Below are positions 36,268-43,691 of a stretch of 45,567 nt of DNA, one piece after another (position 1 is the stretch's first letter; each line of letters begins with the position of its first letter). The stretch lies in the NCBI GenBank assembly GCA_003242955.1, contig QJPH01000596.1, positions 1-45,567 of the forward strand. Reading direction: 5' to 3'. The notes below the pieces were generated by a model. The model made no database searches and was not told the DNA's origin. It saw only the letters and a program-made list of their open reading frames with translations. Both the position numbers and the translations under genes were made by a program. Source of the DNA: Candidatus Methylumidiphilus alinenensis (GTDB lineage Bacteria; Pseudomonadota; Gammaproteobacteria; Methylococcales; Methylococcaceae).

Positions 36268-36641
36268 CCCGGCTCTTGCTGGACCAAGGCATTCCCCTGT
36301 CGGCAGCGGAACACTTGCAGTCGCTTGGCTTTGATGCCATACATGTCCATAGCCAGGGCATGTCCCGTGCGACGGACCGTGTTATCTTGGAACACGCTAG
36401 GGCAGACTGTCGGACTGTCATCACATTGGATGCGGATTTTTACACGATATTGGCGGTGGAAAATGAATCCGCTCCTTCGGTGATACGCATCCGCCGGGAG
36501 GGATTGCGCGGCAAAGAGATTGCCCAGCTACTGCAACACCTATGGCCGTTGGTTCAATCCAAAATTGAAAGCGGTGCAATGGTGACCATCACAGAAAAGA
36601 CAGTGAGGATTCGGCAGTTGCCGCTAACGGCGGATCGATAG
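36264..36641 (+). CDS. DUF5615 PIN-like toxin
   Basis: A 125-residue PIN-like nuclease paired with the DUF433 protein. The motifs MTRLLLDQGIPLSAAEHLQSLGFDAIHV and RTVITLDADFYTI carry the conserved Asp residues of the Mut7-C/DUF5615 group. It probably cleaves RNA and is neutralised by the partner encoded immediately upstream. The cassette is bracketed by the two copies of the dyad repeat. Confidence 0.83.
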   Translation: MTRLLLDQGIPLSAAEHLQSLGFDAIHVHSQGMSRATDRVILEHARADCRTVITLDADFYTILAVENESAPSVIRIRREGLRGKEIAQLLQHLWPLVQSKIESGAMVTITEKTVRIRQLPLTADR

Positions 36642-36651
36642 TTCAGGAGTT

Positions 36652-36692
36652 AAATCAATCGAGTCTGACCCCATTGATGACCCCATTGATTT
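36652..36692. repeat. Dyad repeat, copy 2, with a 12-base internal duplication
   Basis: Same AAATCAATCGAGTCTGACC start as copy 1, but GACCCCATTGAT is present twice, giving 41 bases. It has the same orientation as copy 1 and lies 11 bases after the toxin stop codon. It also terminates the PEP-CTERM-like relic on the opposite strand. Confidence 0.75.
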
Positions 36693-36858
36693 GTATTAAG
36701 GTCATCGAAGCTATCCCAGTTCAATCCAGCATAACCAAAGTTGATGGCAGTGCCTGTGCCATTGTCGGCGAGGTCATCGAAGGTAATTAATTGGGCGGAT
36801 GCGGTACTGACGGCAAAACTCAAGGCAGTAAAAAAGTTGCCAACGCTGTTTTATTCAT
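36653..36858 (-). pseudogene. Relic of a PEP-CTERM-type secreted protein gene
   Basis: On the minus strand AGGAG lies 7 bases before ATG 36858. The frame reads MNKTALATFLLP and stops. Shifting one base at the TTTTTT run continues as TALSFAVSTASAQLITFDDL and then NFGYAGLNWDSFDDLNTNQWG. A signal peptide followed by a TFDDL...GYAGLNW start is typical of proteins sorted by exosortase (PEP-CTERM). The coding signal then runs into the dyad repeat and ends, so the gene has both a frameshift and a lost 3' end. The C-terminal sorting signal is absent. Confidence 0.55.
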
Positions 36859-37125
36859 CATTCATCTCCTGTTTGCTTGTTTAGTGTCAGAATGCCATAT
36901 AACCGTGTTTATTACACTATATTTTCAAGCGGCTTTTAATTCTATGCGTGGATGCAGCCCAGCGCGTGAGGCAAGCCTGACCAACACATCAAGAGTGAAA
37001 TCGTTTTGAATCGAGCTTGGGCTAACTCTATATCACGCAAACTGGTTTTCTGGGTTTTCTTTTGAGTTGATGATTTGCAGATTTACAGGTAATCCGCTAG
37101 CATTTTAATTTTTTAGAGGTCTCAG
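36859..37125. other. AT-rich spacer
   Basis: Low-GC stretch between the PEP-CTERM relic and the next toxin-antitoxin pair. The only reading frame on the plus strand (36791-37009) overlaps the relic and shows no recognisable motif. The region probably carries the promoters for both neighbours. Confidence 0.4.
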
Positions 37126-37410
37126 ATGGCTAACTTGATATTGCACAATGTTCCCGACGATCTCTATGATCGTCTAAAGGAAACCGCTGCGGAGCATCAT
37201 CGATCCATAACTCAGGAAGCTATCGCCATGATAAAAGATGCCTTGGTACCTGTATCTAAAACTGTGACCGAAGATACAGCGAGAACCCGGCCCAAATTGA
37301 CGTGGGAAGAATATTCATTGCAAATGAAAGACTTGTGGTCCATGCCTGTGCTGGATCATCGTACCCCAGACGAAATAATCGGTTACGACGAAAATGGACT
37401 TCCTACCTGA
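37126..37410 (+). CDS. FitA-like ribbon-helix-helix antitoxin
   Basis: A 94-residue protein. The N-terminus MANLILHNVPDDLYDRLKE...HHRSITQEAIAMI is the ribbon-helix-helix DNA-binding motif of FitA/StbC-type antitoxins. The C-terminal part (WEEYSLQMKDLWSMPVLD) would bind the toxin. AGAGGTCTC stands before the ATG. It overlaps the toxin gene by 17 bases, and autoregulation of the operon is expected for the family. Confidence 0.85.
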   Translation: MANLILHNVPDDLYDRLKETAAEHHRSITQEAIAMIKDALVPVSKTVTEDTARTRPKLTWEEYSLQMKDLWSMPVLDHRTPDEIIGYDENGLPT

Positions 37411-37807
37411 CTTAGTGGTCGATACCAGTGCTTTAGTGGCGATTTTATTGCCGGAAGCGGACGGACCCTTGTATCTTGATCGCCTTGAGACAGCTCACTG
37501 TGCCGCAGTAAGCAGTGTAAGCAAGGTTGAATTAATGATGGTGCTTTATTCCCGTCAACCAGCCAGTGCCGAGGCACTTCTCACAAGGCTTCGGAACAAT
37601 GTTAGCTTGAGTGTCGTGGCGGTGGATGAATTGATCGCGGATTCTGCCATCGCGGCTTTTCTTCGCTACGGCAAAGGTCGCCACCCGGCCAAGCTGAACT
37701 TCGGCGACTGCTTTTCCTATGCCCTGGCCAAGCGGTTCAATGTACCCCTATTATTCAAGGGCGACGACTTCTCGCAGACGGATATCCCCAGCGCGTTCAC
37801 GCCATAA
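37394..37807 (+). CDS. vapC: VapC/FitB-type PIN-domain toxin
   Basis: A full-length PIN ribonuclease of 137 residues. The acidic active site is complete: Asp in LVVDTSALVAILL, Glu in VSKVELMMVL, Asp in LNFGDCFSYALAK and Asp in LLFKGDDFSQTD. It is encoded with the upstream RHH antitoxin as an overlapping pair. Contrast with the broken copy at 35619. Confidence 0.88.
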   Translation: MDFLPDLVVDTSALVAILLPEADGPLYLDRLETAHCAAVSSVSKVELMMVLYSRQPASAEALLTRLRNNVSLSVVAVDELIADSAIAAFLRYGKGRHPAKLNFGDCFSYALAKRFNVPLLFKGDDFSQTDIPSAFTP

Positions 37808-38035
37808 ATGGCAAAAGGCAAGACCTGGCCCCATTTTCCACATCGTTGCCCAACATTCCAGCGCCGGATCATAGACACCATAGCATTTGCCCAAACCCAT
37901 TGGCATGACCAACCGTCAGAATGTCGGGCGCAACGCAAAGATACGCCCCCGACATTGACTTTGATTGATTAGCTATGCGCCACAGCGGCAAGTGCTTTCC
38001 TTGCGATCAACGGAAGATCAACCAGAGGTCCATCA
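37808..38035. other. Decayed end of the Tn3-like transposase
   Basis: No intact gene. Read on the minus strand past the tnpA stop, there is a short stretch (LIARKALAAVAHS) that may be leftover transposase-associated sequence. No Tn3 terminal repeat is recognisable on this side. Confidence 0.35.
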
Positions 38036-39070
38036 TTAAGCGTGTCCAAATTGGAACCGTTTAAGGTCACCCTTCGCGCGGGTATAGCAATCCGCCAGGC
38101 AGCGATCAAACAGTTCGATTAGTTCATCAATGATTTCTTCATAGGTGCGTAAGAGAAAGGCAACCAGTATGGGGTACCGTCTTTCGGGCGCCGAACGTTG
38201 TAGGCTTTGGTTAGTCGATTGTTGGCCTAGCTGAGCCAGGAATTTGAGCCGGTTTGGATTTAGATCAGGAACATTCCAATCTTCAATGTGGTGCTGCCGA
38301 AGATATTCTATCTTCTCTATGCCATTTAGGATGTCGTCGGGCGTATTGGAAGTGGCGCCATATTTAAGCCAGTAAAGAGGTGTTCTGCCAATGGCGTCGT
38401 CAACATCAAGAACACTGTCCAGAAAGGTGCATGTGTCAGGTTTTAAAATGCTCGCCATTGTGTCATACGTTTGCTGTTGTGCGTGCTGTCGGGCTGAGAT
38501 CACCAACCGTTCGAGGACAGTGACACCCGGCCTTAAAATCTTGCTCTTGTAGAGATGTTCGCACGCCATGGTGAACAGCAGCATGGGTTTGTCATGCTCC
38601 AAGGCCCGATCGGTTAACCAAGCTTCTAACTCGTCAAAATCCGTTTGTTTCGCCTTGGCGTATCCCACAAAATCAACTATTTCTTGGAGATGATCGGTCC
38701 GGGTATGCTCCCGTTGCCCATATTGAAGTATCAAGGCAACGGGAGATGTTATGTCCAGTTGCTTTGCCAGATAGCTGGTGACGGTCTGCGGGATGTGGGC
38801 AAGGTCGTCTGGACAATACCCCAGATAGCGCACTGTGCAAAGCTGTAAGGCAAAACCGAGACGGTTATGATCCCCCCGTCGATCCAACAGCAATCCCTTA
38901 TCAATAGTTGAGAGCGTAAAAAAGGCGATTAAATCATCTTCTGGGATATCCGAAGGAAATCGGTTCAGGTTTTCTCTTTCCGATAATGATATGAATAATT
39001 CTTGCACGGTTTTTCCTAATTTTCCGACGCATTCACTACGTTGACCCTGTGGGCTGTGCATTTGGATCAA
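38036..39070 (-). pseudogene. tnpA: Tn3-family transposase, N-terminal third only
   Basis: The 344-residue product corresponds to the DUF4158 N-terminal region of Tn3-type transposases, which are about 950-1000 residues long. It includes NRFPSDIPEDDLIAFFTLS, RLGFALQLCTVRYLGY and QYGQREHTRTDHLQEIVDFVGY. The catalytic DDE domain is absent, so it cannot transpose alone. It is divergent from the resolvase gene, the common Tn3 arrangement. Confidence 0.83.
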
Positions 39071-39102
39071 GGCCTAGCTGCACAAGCAAATACGGCTTTA
39101 AT

Positions 39103-39138
39103 TTGTGCATTTGTAATTGAAATTGATTAAATGCACAA
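39103..39138. promoter_or_regulatory. res-like resolution site
   Basis: TTGTGCATTT (39103-39112) and AAATGCACAA (39129-39138) are a perfect 10-bp inverted repeat separated by 16 bases. It lies in the gap between the divergent tnpA and tnpR, where resolvase binding sites and promoters of Tn3 elements are found. Further AAATGCACA-like half sites nearby are not certain. Confidence 0.6.
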
Positions 39139-39181
39139 CCTGTAATATGCTCACATCCTATATGCGCAAAAAGGTCAGAAA

Positions 39182-39742
39182 ATGATCCCATCAAAAATTG
39201 GATATTGCCGGGTATCCACTACCGAGCAAAACATGACTGCCCAGATGGAGTTGCTTCACAAAGCGGGTTGCCAAGAGATTTTCAAGGAGAAATTATCAGG
39301 AAGTAATGTTCATCGGCCCGAGTTAAGAAAATTGTTGGATTACATCCGTAAAGGCGATACCGTCACTGTGACAAAGCTGGATCGGTTGGCACGATCAACC
39401 AAAGACTTATTGGGTATTGCCGAAGAAATAAAAAAGAAGGGTGCAGACTTTGAGGTTCTAAATATCAATTTGGATACAAAATCACCGACAGGGCAATTGA
39501 TGCTTACTCTGCTGGCCGCCATCGCTGAATTCGAAAAGGGAATTATGCTGGAACGTCAACGGGAAGGCATTGATATCGCAAAAGAGGATGGCAAATACAA
39601 AGGCCGCAAACCGATTGAAGAAACGAAGTTGCAGCAAGTACAAAAGCTCGTTGAGGGTGGCATAAGCGTTAGCAAAGCAGTCTCCGAAGTAGGCATTGGC
39701 AGGCGCACTTATTACAAAGCTATCGAAGAAGGCCGGATTTAG
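39182..39742 (+). CDS. tnpR: Serine recombinase (Tn3 resolvase)
   Basis: A 186-residue resolvase/invertase. The catalytic Ser lies in IGYCRVSTTEQN, and the conserved Arg residues are in VTKLDRLARSTKDL and EFEKGIMLERQREGI. A C-terminal helix-turn-helix follows (GGISVSKAVSEVGIGRRTYYKAI). It looks complete, unlike the transposase, and would resolve cointegrates at the adjacent res site and repress its own promoter. Confidence 0.92.
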   Translation: MIPSKIGYCRVSTTEQNMTAQMELLHKAGCQEIFKEKLSGSNVHRPELRKLLDYIRKGDTVTVTKLDRLARSTKDLLGIAEEIKKKGADFEVLNINLDTKSPTGQLMLTLLAAIAEFEKGIMLERQREGIDIAKEDGKYKGRKPIEETKLQQVQKLVEGGISVSKAVSEVGIGRRTYYKAIEEGRI

Positions 39743-39753
39743 CTCATATTTTC

Positions 39754-39791
39754 CTTAGCGACGTTTTTTTCAGAAACTCTATTACGACCTC
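39754..39791. repeat. Candidate Tn3 terminal inverted repeat (right end)
   Basis: Read on the minus strand, this 38-base segment begins GAGGTCGTAAT and ends GAAAAAAACGTCGCTAAG. Tn3-family ends are about 38 bp, usually begin GGGG and end (C)GCTAAG or CGTTAAG. Length and inner end fit; the second base differs. It lies 11 bases after tnpR and abuts the recombinase fragment. Confidence 0.5.
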
Positions 39792-40034
39792 AAGAAACGA
39801 ATCTCGCCGCATGTTTTGCGACACACGGCAGCCATGGTGGTGCTGCAAGCCACCGGGGATATCCGCAAGGTCTCGCTCTGGCTCGGCCATACGGACATCC
39901 AAACGACTGAAGCCTATCTGCGGGCCGATCCAACTGAGAAGCTTGAGGCAATGGGCGCCGTTGTACCGCCAACGCTTAAGAGTGGGCACTTCAAAGTCCC
40001 AGACAAGCTGATCGCATCTCTGCATGGTCAATAA
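39759..40034 (+). pseudogene. Tyrosine recombinase/integrase, C-terminal fragment
   Basis: The open frame starts inside the candidate Tn3 end and carries the C-terminal catalytic motifs: KKRISPHVLRHTAAM (HxLRH), LWLGHTDIQTTEAYL (GH and the active Tyr) and RADPTEKLEAMGAVVPP. The N-terminal half, including the first catalytic Arg, is missing. The tail resembles the recombinases of three-gene RIT-type elements. It was probably split by the Tn3 insertion. Confidence 0.8.
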
Positions 40035-40304
40035 TTATGCTGAGTGATTGGAGCCGAATTGCCTTTCTTTTCGGCTCCTTACATCCGCCACTCCGCATAT
40101 TCCTGAACTCTGCATAACCTCGATTATGCTGTGCTCCGCATAATCGAGGGGTTGGGTAAAAACAGCCTATCTTGCGCGATTAGGCTTGATCGAAACATCG
40201 TCCGGTGGTCGTCGGTTGACGTCGTATGGGATTAAATATATCAACTCAACCCCGCCACAGGATTTACGCGAACGGATTTCTAGGGCGATGTAACCGGCTG
40301 TGGG
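40035..40304. other. Spacer with recombinase-type iterated motifs
   Basis: No gene. On the minus strand the motif TATGC(G/A)GAG occurs three times between about 40090 and 40140. CCTCGATTATGC/GCATAATCGAGG (40118-40129 and 40138-40149) is a perfect 12-bp inverted repeat. Such clusters beside a tyrosine recombinase can be element ends or binding sites. Confidence 0.5.
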
Positions 40305-40610
40305 TCAGTCGTCCTCTTCGGCGAAAAAGTCAGTGTTCAAGTCACGGGCACTGTGCAAAACGCGGACAATATTAACGCCATTGAAGAGTGGGCGGTAAAA
40401 AATGACGTACCGGCCAACCGGAAAGCTCCGCAAATCTACCGCCAGTTCATCACGCAAACGACCCATGCCGGGGCGTTGCGCCAATGTGCAAAATTTCTTG
40501 TCGATGCGTTCAATGAATGCGTCCGCTCGCGCTTCGCTGTCTTCGGCGATGTAATCCCAGATTTCGACAAGATCGCTTTTAGCGCGGGGGGTTTTGATGA
40601 TGACAGGCAT
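40305..40610 (-). CDS. parE: ParE/RelE-family toxin
   Basis: A 101-residue toxin: TPRAKSDLVEIWDYIAEDS, then GRLRDELAVDLRSFPVGRYVIFYRP and the VRVLHSARDL ending. These are the ParE-type signatures. ParE proteins target DNA gyrase; RelE relatives cut mRNA. The start codon directly follows the stop of the antitoxin gene. Confidence 0.9.
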   Translation of the reverse strand: MPVIIKTPRAKSDLVEIWDYIAEDSEARADAFIERIDKKFCTLAQRPGMGRLRDELAVDLRSFPVGRYVIFYRPLFNGVNIVRVLHSARDLNTDFFAEEDD

Positions 40611-40886
40611 TTAAGCCTCTTGGTTGCTGTTGGCGCGGGCGGCTCGTCTCTGTCGGCCTTCCTGTTTGATTTCATCGGCATCCCACGGCGTAGACTCCCC
40701 GCTTTCCAGCCCTTCGCGGATGTCCTGCCGCAATTGTTCAAGCTTGGCGGCGCGTAGCTGGTCTTGCGCCTCCATCATACGCAATGCCTCGCGCACAACC
40801 TCGCTTGCCGATGTGTAAAGGCCGGAAGCGACTTTCTGCCTCACCATATCCTCAAGCTGTGGGCTTAAATTGACGTTCATCGTCAT
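40611..40886 (-). CDS. parD: ParD-family antitoxin
   Basis: A 91-residue ribbon-helix-helix antitoxin. MNVNLSPQLEDMVRQKVASGLYTSASEVVREALRMM is the conserved ParD N-terminus. The C-terminal half is charged and likely disordered until it binds the toxin. It sits first in the operon, as usual, and probably represses its own promoter in the 95-base gap to the right. Confidence 0.92.
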   Translation of the reverse strand: MTMNVNLSPQLEDMVRQKVASGLYTSASEVVREALRMMEAQDQLRAAKLEQLRQDIREGLESGESTPWDADEIKQEGRQRRAARANSNQEA

Positions 40887-40982
40887 GGCAACCTCGGGGT
40901 TAGGAAAAGTTTGAAATTAACACCATTGGCTAAAATTGGCAATGGTTGACAATACACAGCCCGAAAAAGACGGGGTGTATGT

Positions 40983-41327
40983 TCACGGTGTTACCTCCAA
41001 ACTAAACAAACGTGCGATTTTTGAGCGAACTTCACGTTGCTTGCTCACGGAAAGTGTTCCTGCACGGTACAACACGATGCTGGATTCTGCCGTAAAAATT
41101 CGGCTTACCCGCACTAGGCTGGATTGTTTCAATCCACCATTAACGAAATCGGTGTCTTCGATAGCCACGGAATAGGGATCGGGGCATATCTGGCTAGTAA
41201 TCTGGCAAACGACAATATCATCACCGGGCAATGAGGCAAGCACCAACGCCGGTCGCCGCTTGTTTGCGCTCAAATCCGAGAAGGGGAAAGGCAGAACTAC
41301 GATGTCGCCTTTTACAAATGCGCCCAT
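40983..41327 (-). CDS. mazF: MazF/PemK-family mRNA interferase toxin
   Basis: ATG 41327 (MGAFVKGDIVVLPFPFSDL) is chosen over the upstream Met at 41354 because AAGAGG precedes it at good spacing and the family starts here. The 114-residue product has the conserved KGDIVVLPFPFSDLS, KRRPALVLAS and VRVSRIFTAE blocks. It should cleave mRNA. It overlaps the antitoxin gene by 16 bases. Confidence 0.85.
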   Translation of the reverse strand: MGAFVKGDIVVLPFPFSDLSANKRRPALVLASLPGDDIVVCQITSQICPDPYSVAIEDTDFVNGGLKQSSLVRVSRIFTAESSIVLYRAGTLSVSKQREVRSKIARLFSLEVTP

Positions 41328-41533
41328 GCGGCATCCTCTTCTTGCGTTTCCCAATCTCGCCGAAGTACAGCCTCGGAGGCAAGCATGGTGGCCTTGGCGG
41401 AATCTTCAGGTTCCAGTGTGTGGCCGATGTCGATCAAGCGGGCAATGACTTGATCCAAAGGCTGGCTCCATGTTTCCTGCAAATGGTGCAGCCGTTGGGT
41501 GTGTGTAGGGTCGAGGTCAATTTCGATATGCAT
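41312..41533 (-). CDS. Antitoxin partner of MazF-type toxin
   Basis: A 73-residue protein starting at MHIEIDLDPTHTQRLHHLQ and ending EEDAAWAHL. The start at 41533 fits the size of such antitoxins better than the longer frame from 41659, whose N-terminal part lacks family character. It is small and acidic and lies directly upstream of, and overlapping, the toxin. It was identified by context, since its family is not obvious. Confidence 0.65.
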   Translation of the reverse strand: MHIEIDLDPTHTQRLHHLQETWSQPLDQVIARLIDIGHTLEPEDSAKATMLASEAVLRRDWETQEEDAAWAHL

Positions 41534-41601
41534 AAAAATTTCTCGCTTATGGTTTTTAGACTTCAATCCCATAGATATTACACCAAGGCCATGCTCGTTT
41601 C

Positions 41602-41976
41602 TCAATGTGTCAGTATCATCTCTTCCAGGGTTACTCCCCTTCCCTGCCCTTTCCGGCATTGGCCAAGTTGACGGATGTACCAGTCAGAGGAACGGCTTAC
41701 GGTTTCAGCTATCAACTCCAAGATTTTCGCGTCGCTAAAACTTGAGCGTTGTGGTCGCGGTTGGCTGGCCTTGACGAAGCTGGCCGGTTGATCGGCAATG
41801 AGAGACAAAAGGCAGGGAGAGATTTGCCGATGTCGGCTTATATTTTCGCGTAGGCGAAAAAAAAACGTGTGGACCTCATTAACCGGCGAATCTTTGGGCG
41901 GTCCAACATGAATGCCAGTGTACTGGCTTGCTGGCAATATGGCTTTACGGCAATTGCCAGATTGGATATGAACCAC
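41602..41976 (-). CDS. Hypothetical protein
   Basis: An open frame of 124 residues with no family I can name. The last third (SSFSDAKILELIAETVSRSSDWYIRQLGQ) looks protein-like with a helical pattern. The first part runs through the repeat-rich DNA and may not be translated. It could be a remnant of a replication or partition-associated gene. Low confidence. Confidence 0.25.
   Translation of the reverse strand: MVHIQSGNCRKAILPASQYTGIHVGPPKDSPVNEVHTFFFRLRENISRHRQISPCLLSLIADQPASFVKASQPRPQRSSFSDAKILELIAETVSRSSDWYIRQLGQCRKGQGRGVTLEEMILTH
41843..41860. repeat. 18-bp palindromic motif, copy 1 (inverted)
   Basis: TTTTCGCGTAGGCGAAAA, the reverse complement of the motif found at 43662 and 43992. TTTTCGC/GCGAAAA arms surround a 4-base centre. 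Confidence 0.6.
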
Positions 41977-42401
41977 GCGGCATAGACGGGCTTGTTCATG
42001 GATGCCTAATTGCCATCATTCCACATTGCCAGATTAACATAATGCCATTATGCTGGCATTGTGGCTTTATGGTAATTAAGCCCACATGCCATTAGGAGAG
42101 ACAGGCAAAGAATGAAGGCGCAGAGAGGCATTTCCTAACAAAAAGAAAATCCATCTTGCCACTATGCCACTTTGCTGGCATAGTGGCATTTTTCATACTG
42201 GCGTGAACAGTGCCGCATGGCAGTTCAACCGATAAATGCCTGTCTGCCATTTAGCCATATTGCTGGCATTATGGCGCTGCTAATAAACAAGATGATAGAC
42301 GGGCAAGCAAATAATGTATCAAGTGATGGCAGCAGACGCATGAAGCATCGAGTCAACTATACGCCATCTTGCCATATTGCCGTTCTGCTGGCATAGTGGC
42401 A
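41907..42401. repeat. Cluster of TGCCA/TGGCA inverted repeats upstream of parA (centromere- or iteron-like)
   Basis: At least five related units are visible. The cleanest is TGCCACTATGCCA (42157-42169) with its perfect 13-bp inverse at 42176-42188. Similar ones lie at about 41912-41952, 42035-42066, 42245-42275 and 42370-42401, all with a central TGCTGGCA. The gap of 445 bases before parA holds no gene. Such arrays serve as partition sites or operators in type Ib par loci, or as iterons at origins; no rep gene is seen. Confidence 0.7.
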
Positions 42402-42421
42402 TTACAGCATAAAGGCACACC

Positions 42422-43108
42422 ATGAAGGCTAAAGTCATAGGATTCATAAATCGAAAAGGGGGGGTTGGAAAAACTACCCTGTCCATTTGTGTCGCGACTG
42501 CGTTAACTTTGGGAGAACAGAAATACCGCGTTTTGCTGATCGACGCTGACACTCAGCGAAGCGCAATGAAATGGGTGAATCGACGAGAAACAGACCCGCT
42601 GTTTCCGGTCGTGGGGCTGCCGACAGAGATGATCCACAGGGAAGTAAAACACCACCTCCCTAACTATGATTACATCATCATCGACGGGCCGGGGGAAATT
42701 GGCGCAATTACGCGCTCAATCGTGCTGGCTTCCGATGTCTTGCTCATACCAATGGGGCCAAGTCCCGTTGACATTGAGGCAACAGAAGATGTTTTGTCGT
42801 TGCTTGAACAGGCCAAGCCATTCAAAGAGGCAATGGATCAAGAAATCAGGGTTGCGTTCGTTGTCGCCAAAAAAGACAGCCGAACCGCACTAGGACGAGA
42901 TATTGTTGAAGCCTTGTCCGTCTATCAGCAACCCGTAGAGCCGCGCACGATCCCGGTGGGTACTCTGAATACGCATATTTGTACGCGCGTCGTACATGCC
43001 GAAAGTGCTGCGACGGGGCAAAGCCCCTTGGAAGTCGAGCCAACGGGAAAGGCAGCAGCCGAAGTTATTGCTCTAACAATCGAAATTTTGAAGTTCACGG
43101 ACGGCTAA
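42422..43108 (+). CDS. parA: ParA-family partition ATPase (type Ib)
   Basis: A 228-residue deviant Walker ATPase: FINRKGGVGKTTLSICVA (P-loop with signature Lys), VLLIDADTQRSAMKW (Walker A') and YIIIDGPGEIG (Walker B). It is short and lacks an N-terminal helix-turn-helix, as expected for type Ib plasmid ParA proteins that work with a small ribbon-helix-helix partner. It would pattern on nucleoid DNA and move the plasmid bound by the partner. It lies between two repeat clusters. Confidence 0.92.
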   Translation: MKAKVIGFINRKGGVGKTTLSICVATALTLGEQKYRVLLIDADTQRSAMKWVNRRETDPLFPVVGLPTEMIHREVKHHLPNYDYIIIDGPGEIGAITRSIVLASDVLLIPMGPSPVDIEATEDVLSLLEQAKPFKEAMDQEIRVAFVVAKKDSRTALGRDIVEALSVYQQPVEPRTIPVGTLNTHICTRVVHAESAATGQSPLEVEPTGKAAAEVIALTIEILKFTDG

Positions 43109-43196
43109 TCTTTTTAAGCCTAAATCTATCTCGATCTCCCTGATGGCTACGCCAGCCTAACTATTTCCACAACCTTCAAGTCATTGGAGAACATTG

Positions 43197-43490
43197 ATGG
43201 CAACTAAACCGAACCTACTGGCTAAAATTACTAATAAGCCGCATCTTAACCCCGATGATTTTGTGTCTGGTGGAGTAACGCCGAACATTCACGCCCCCAA
43301 ACCGTCTACGACATCGGAAGCACCTCTAAAAGAAAAAGCCACTTATAGGCTTTCCTCGCATTGCATCAAGACTCTGTTGAGAGTTTCCGGTGAGCGGGGC
43401 GGGCGACGTAAAGGATGGCCGATGGACAAAATCGTTGAGGAAGCACTCATGGACTGGTTCGCAAAAGAAAACATTGATGTCGTCGAATAA
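43197..43490 (+). CDS. Small ParG/ParB-type partner of ParA
   Basis: A 97-residue protein. ATG 43197 is preferred over TTG 43194 because GGAGA lies six bases upstream. A flexible, proline-containing N-terminus is followed by a segment (KATYRLSSHCIKTLLRVSGER then MDKIVEEALMDWFA) that fits a ribbon-helix-helix DNA-binding domain. In type Ib loci this protein binds the centromere repeats and stimulates ParA. Placement 88 bases after parA supports this. Confidence 0.65.
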   Translation: MATKPNLLAKITNKPHLNPDDFVSGGVTPNIHAPKPSTTSEAPLKEKATYRLSSHCIKTLLRVSGERGGRRKGWPMDKIVEEALMDWFAKENIDVVE

Positions 43491-43496
43491 TACAGT

Positions 43497-43551
43497 CATA
43501 TTGCCATTTTGCTGTATTGCCGTTTTAATGTATTGCTGGCAATATGGCATA
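43497..43551. repeat. Downstream partition-type repeat
   Basis: CATATTGCCATTTTGC followed by TATTGCCG and, later, TATTGCTGGCAATATGGCA: same TGCCA/TGGCA units as upstream of parA, so the par genes are bracketed by related repeats. Confidence 0.6.
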
Positions 43552-43661
43552 TAACGGGTTATGTGGTGGAAGCGAGATTCTCCGATTTATGATGTCGCTG
43601 TCTTTTTTCCGAATTAGACAAGCTTAAGTGCTTTTACCGTTCCACTGCTACTCGGAACCCA

Positions 43662-43679
43662 TTTTCGCCTACGCGAAAA
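43662..43679. repeat. 18-bp palindromic motif, copy 2
   Basis: TTTTCGCCTACGCGAAAA; identical to the copy at 43992 and the reverse complement of the copy at 41843. Confidence 0.65.
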
Positions 43680-43691
43680 TGCCGGGGGTCA

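Noticed and set aside
40936-41175. Plus-strand frame overlapping the MazF-type toxin
   Set aside because: It has no recognisable motif and lies antisense to a clear toxin gene.
41907-42401. CRISPR-like array upstream of parA
   Set aside because: The units are inverted, vary in length and spacing (88, then 125 bases between clear units) and have no uniform spacers; no cas genes are present.
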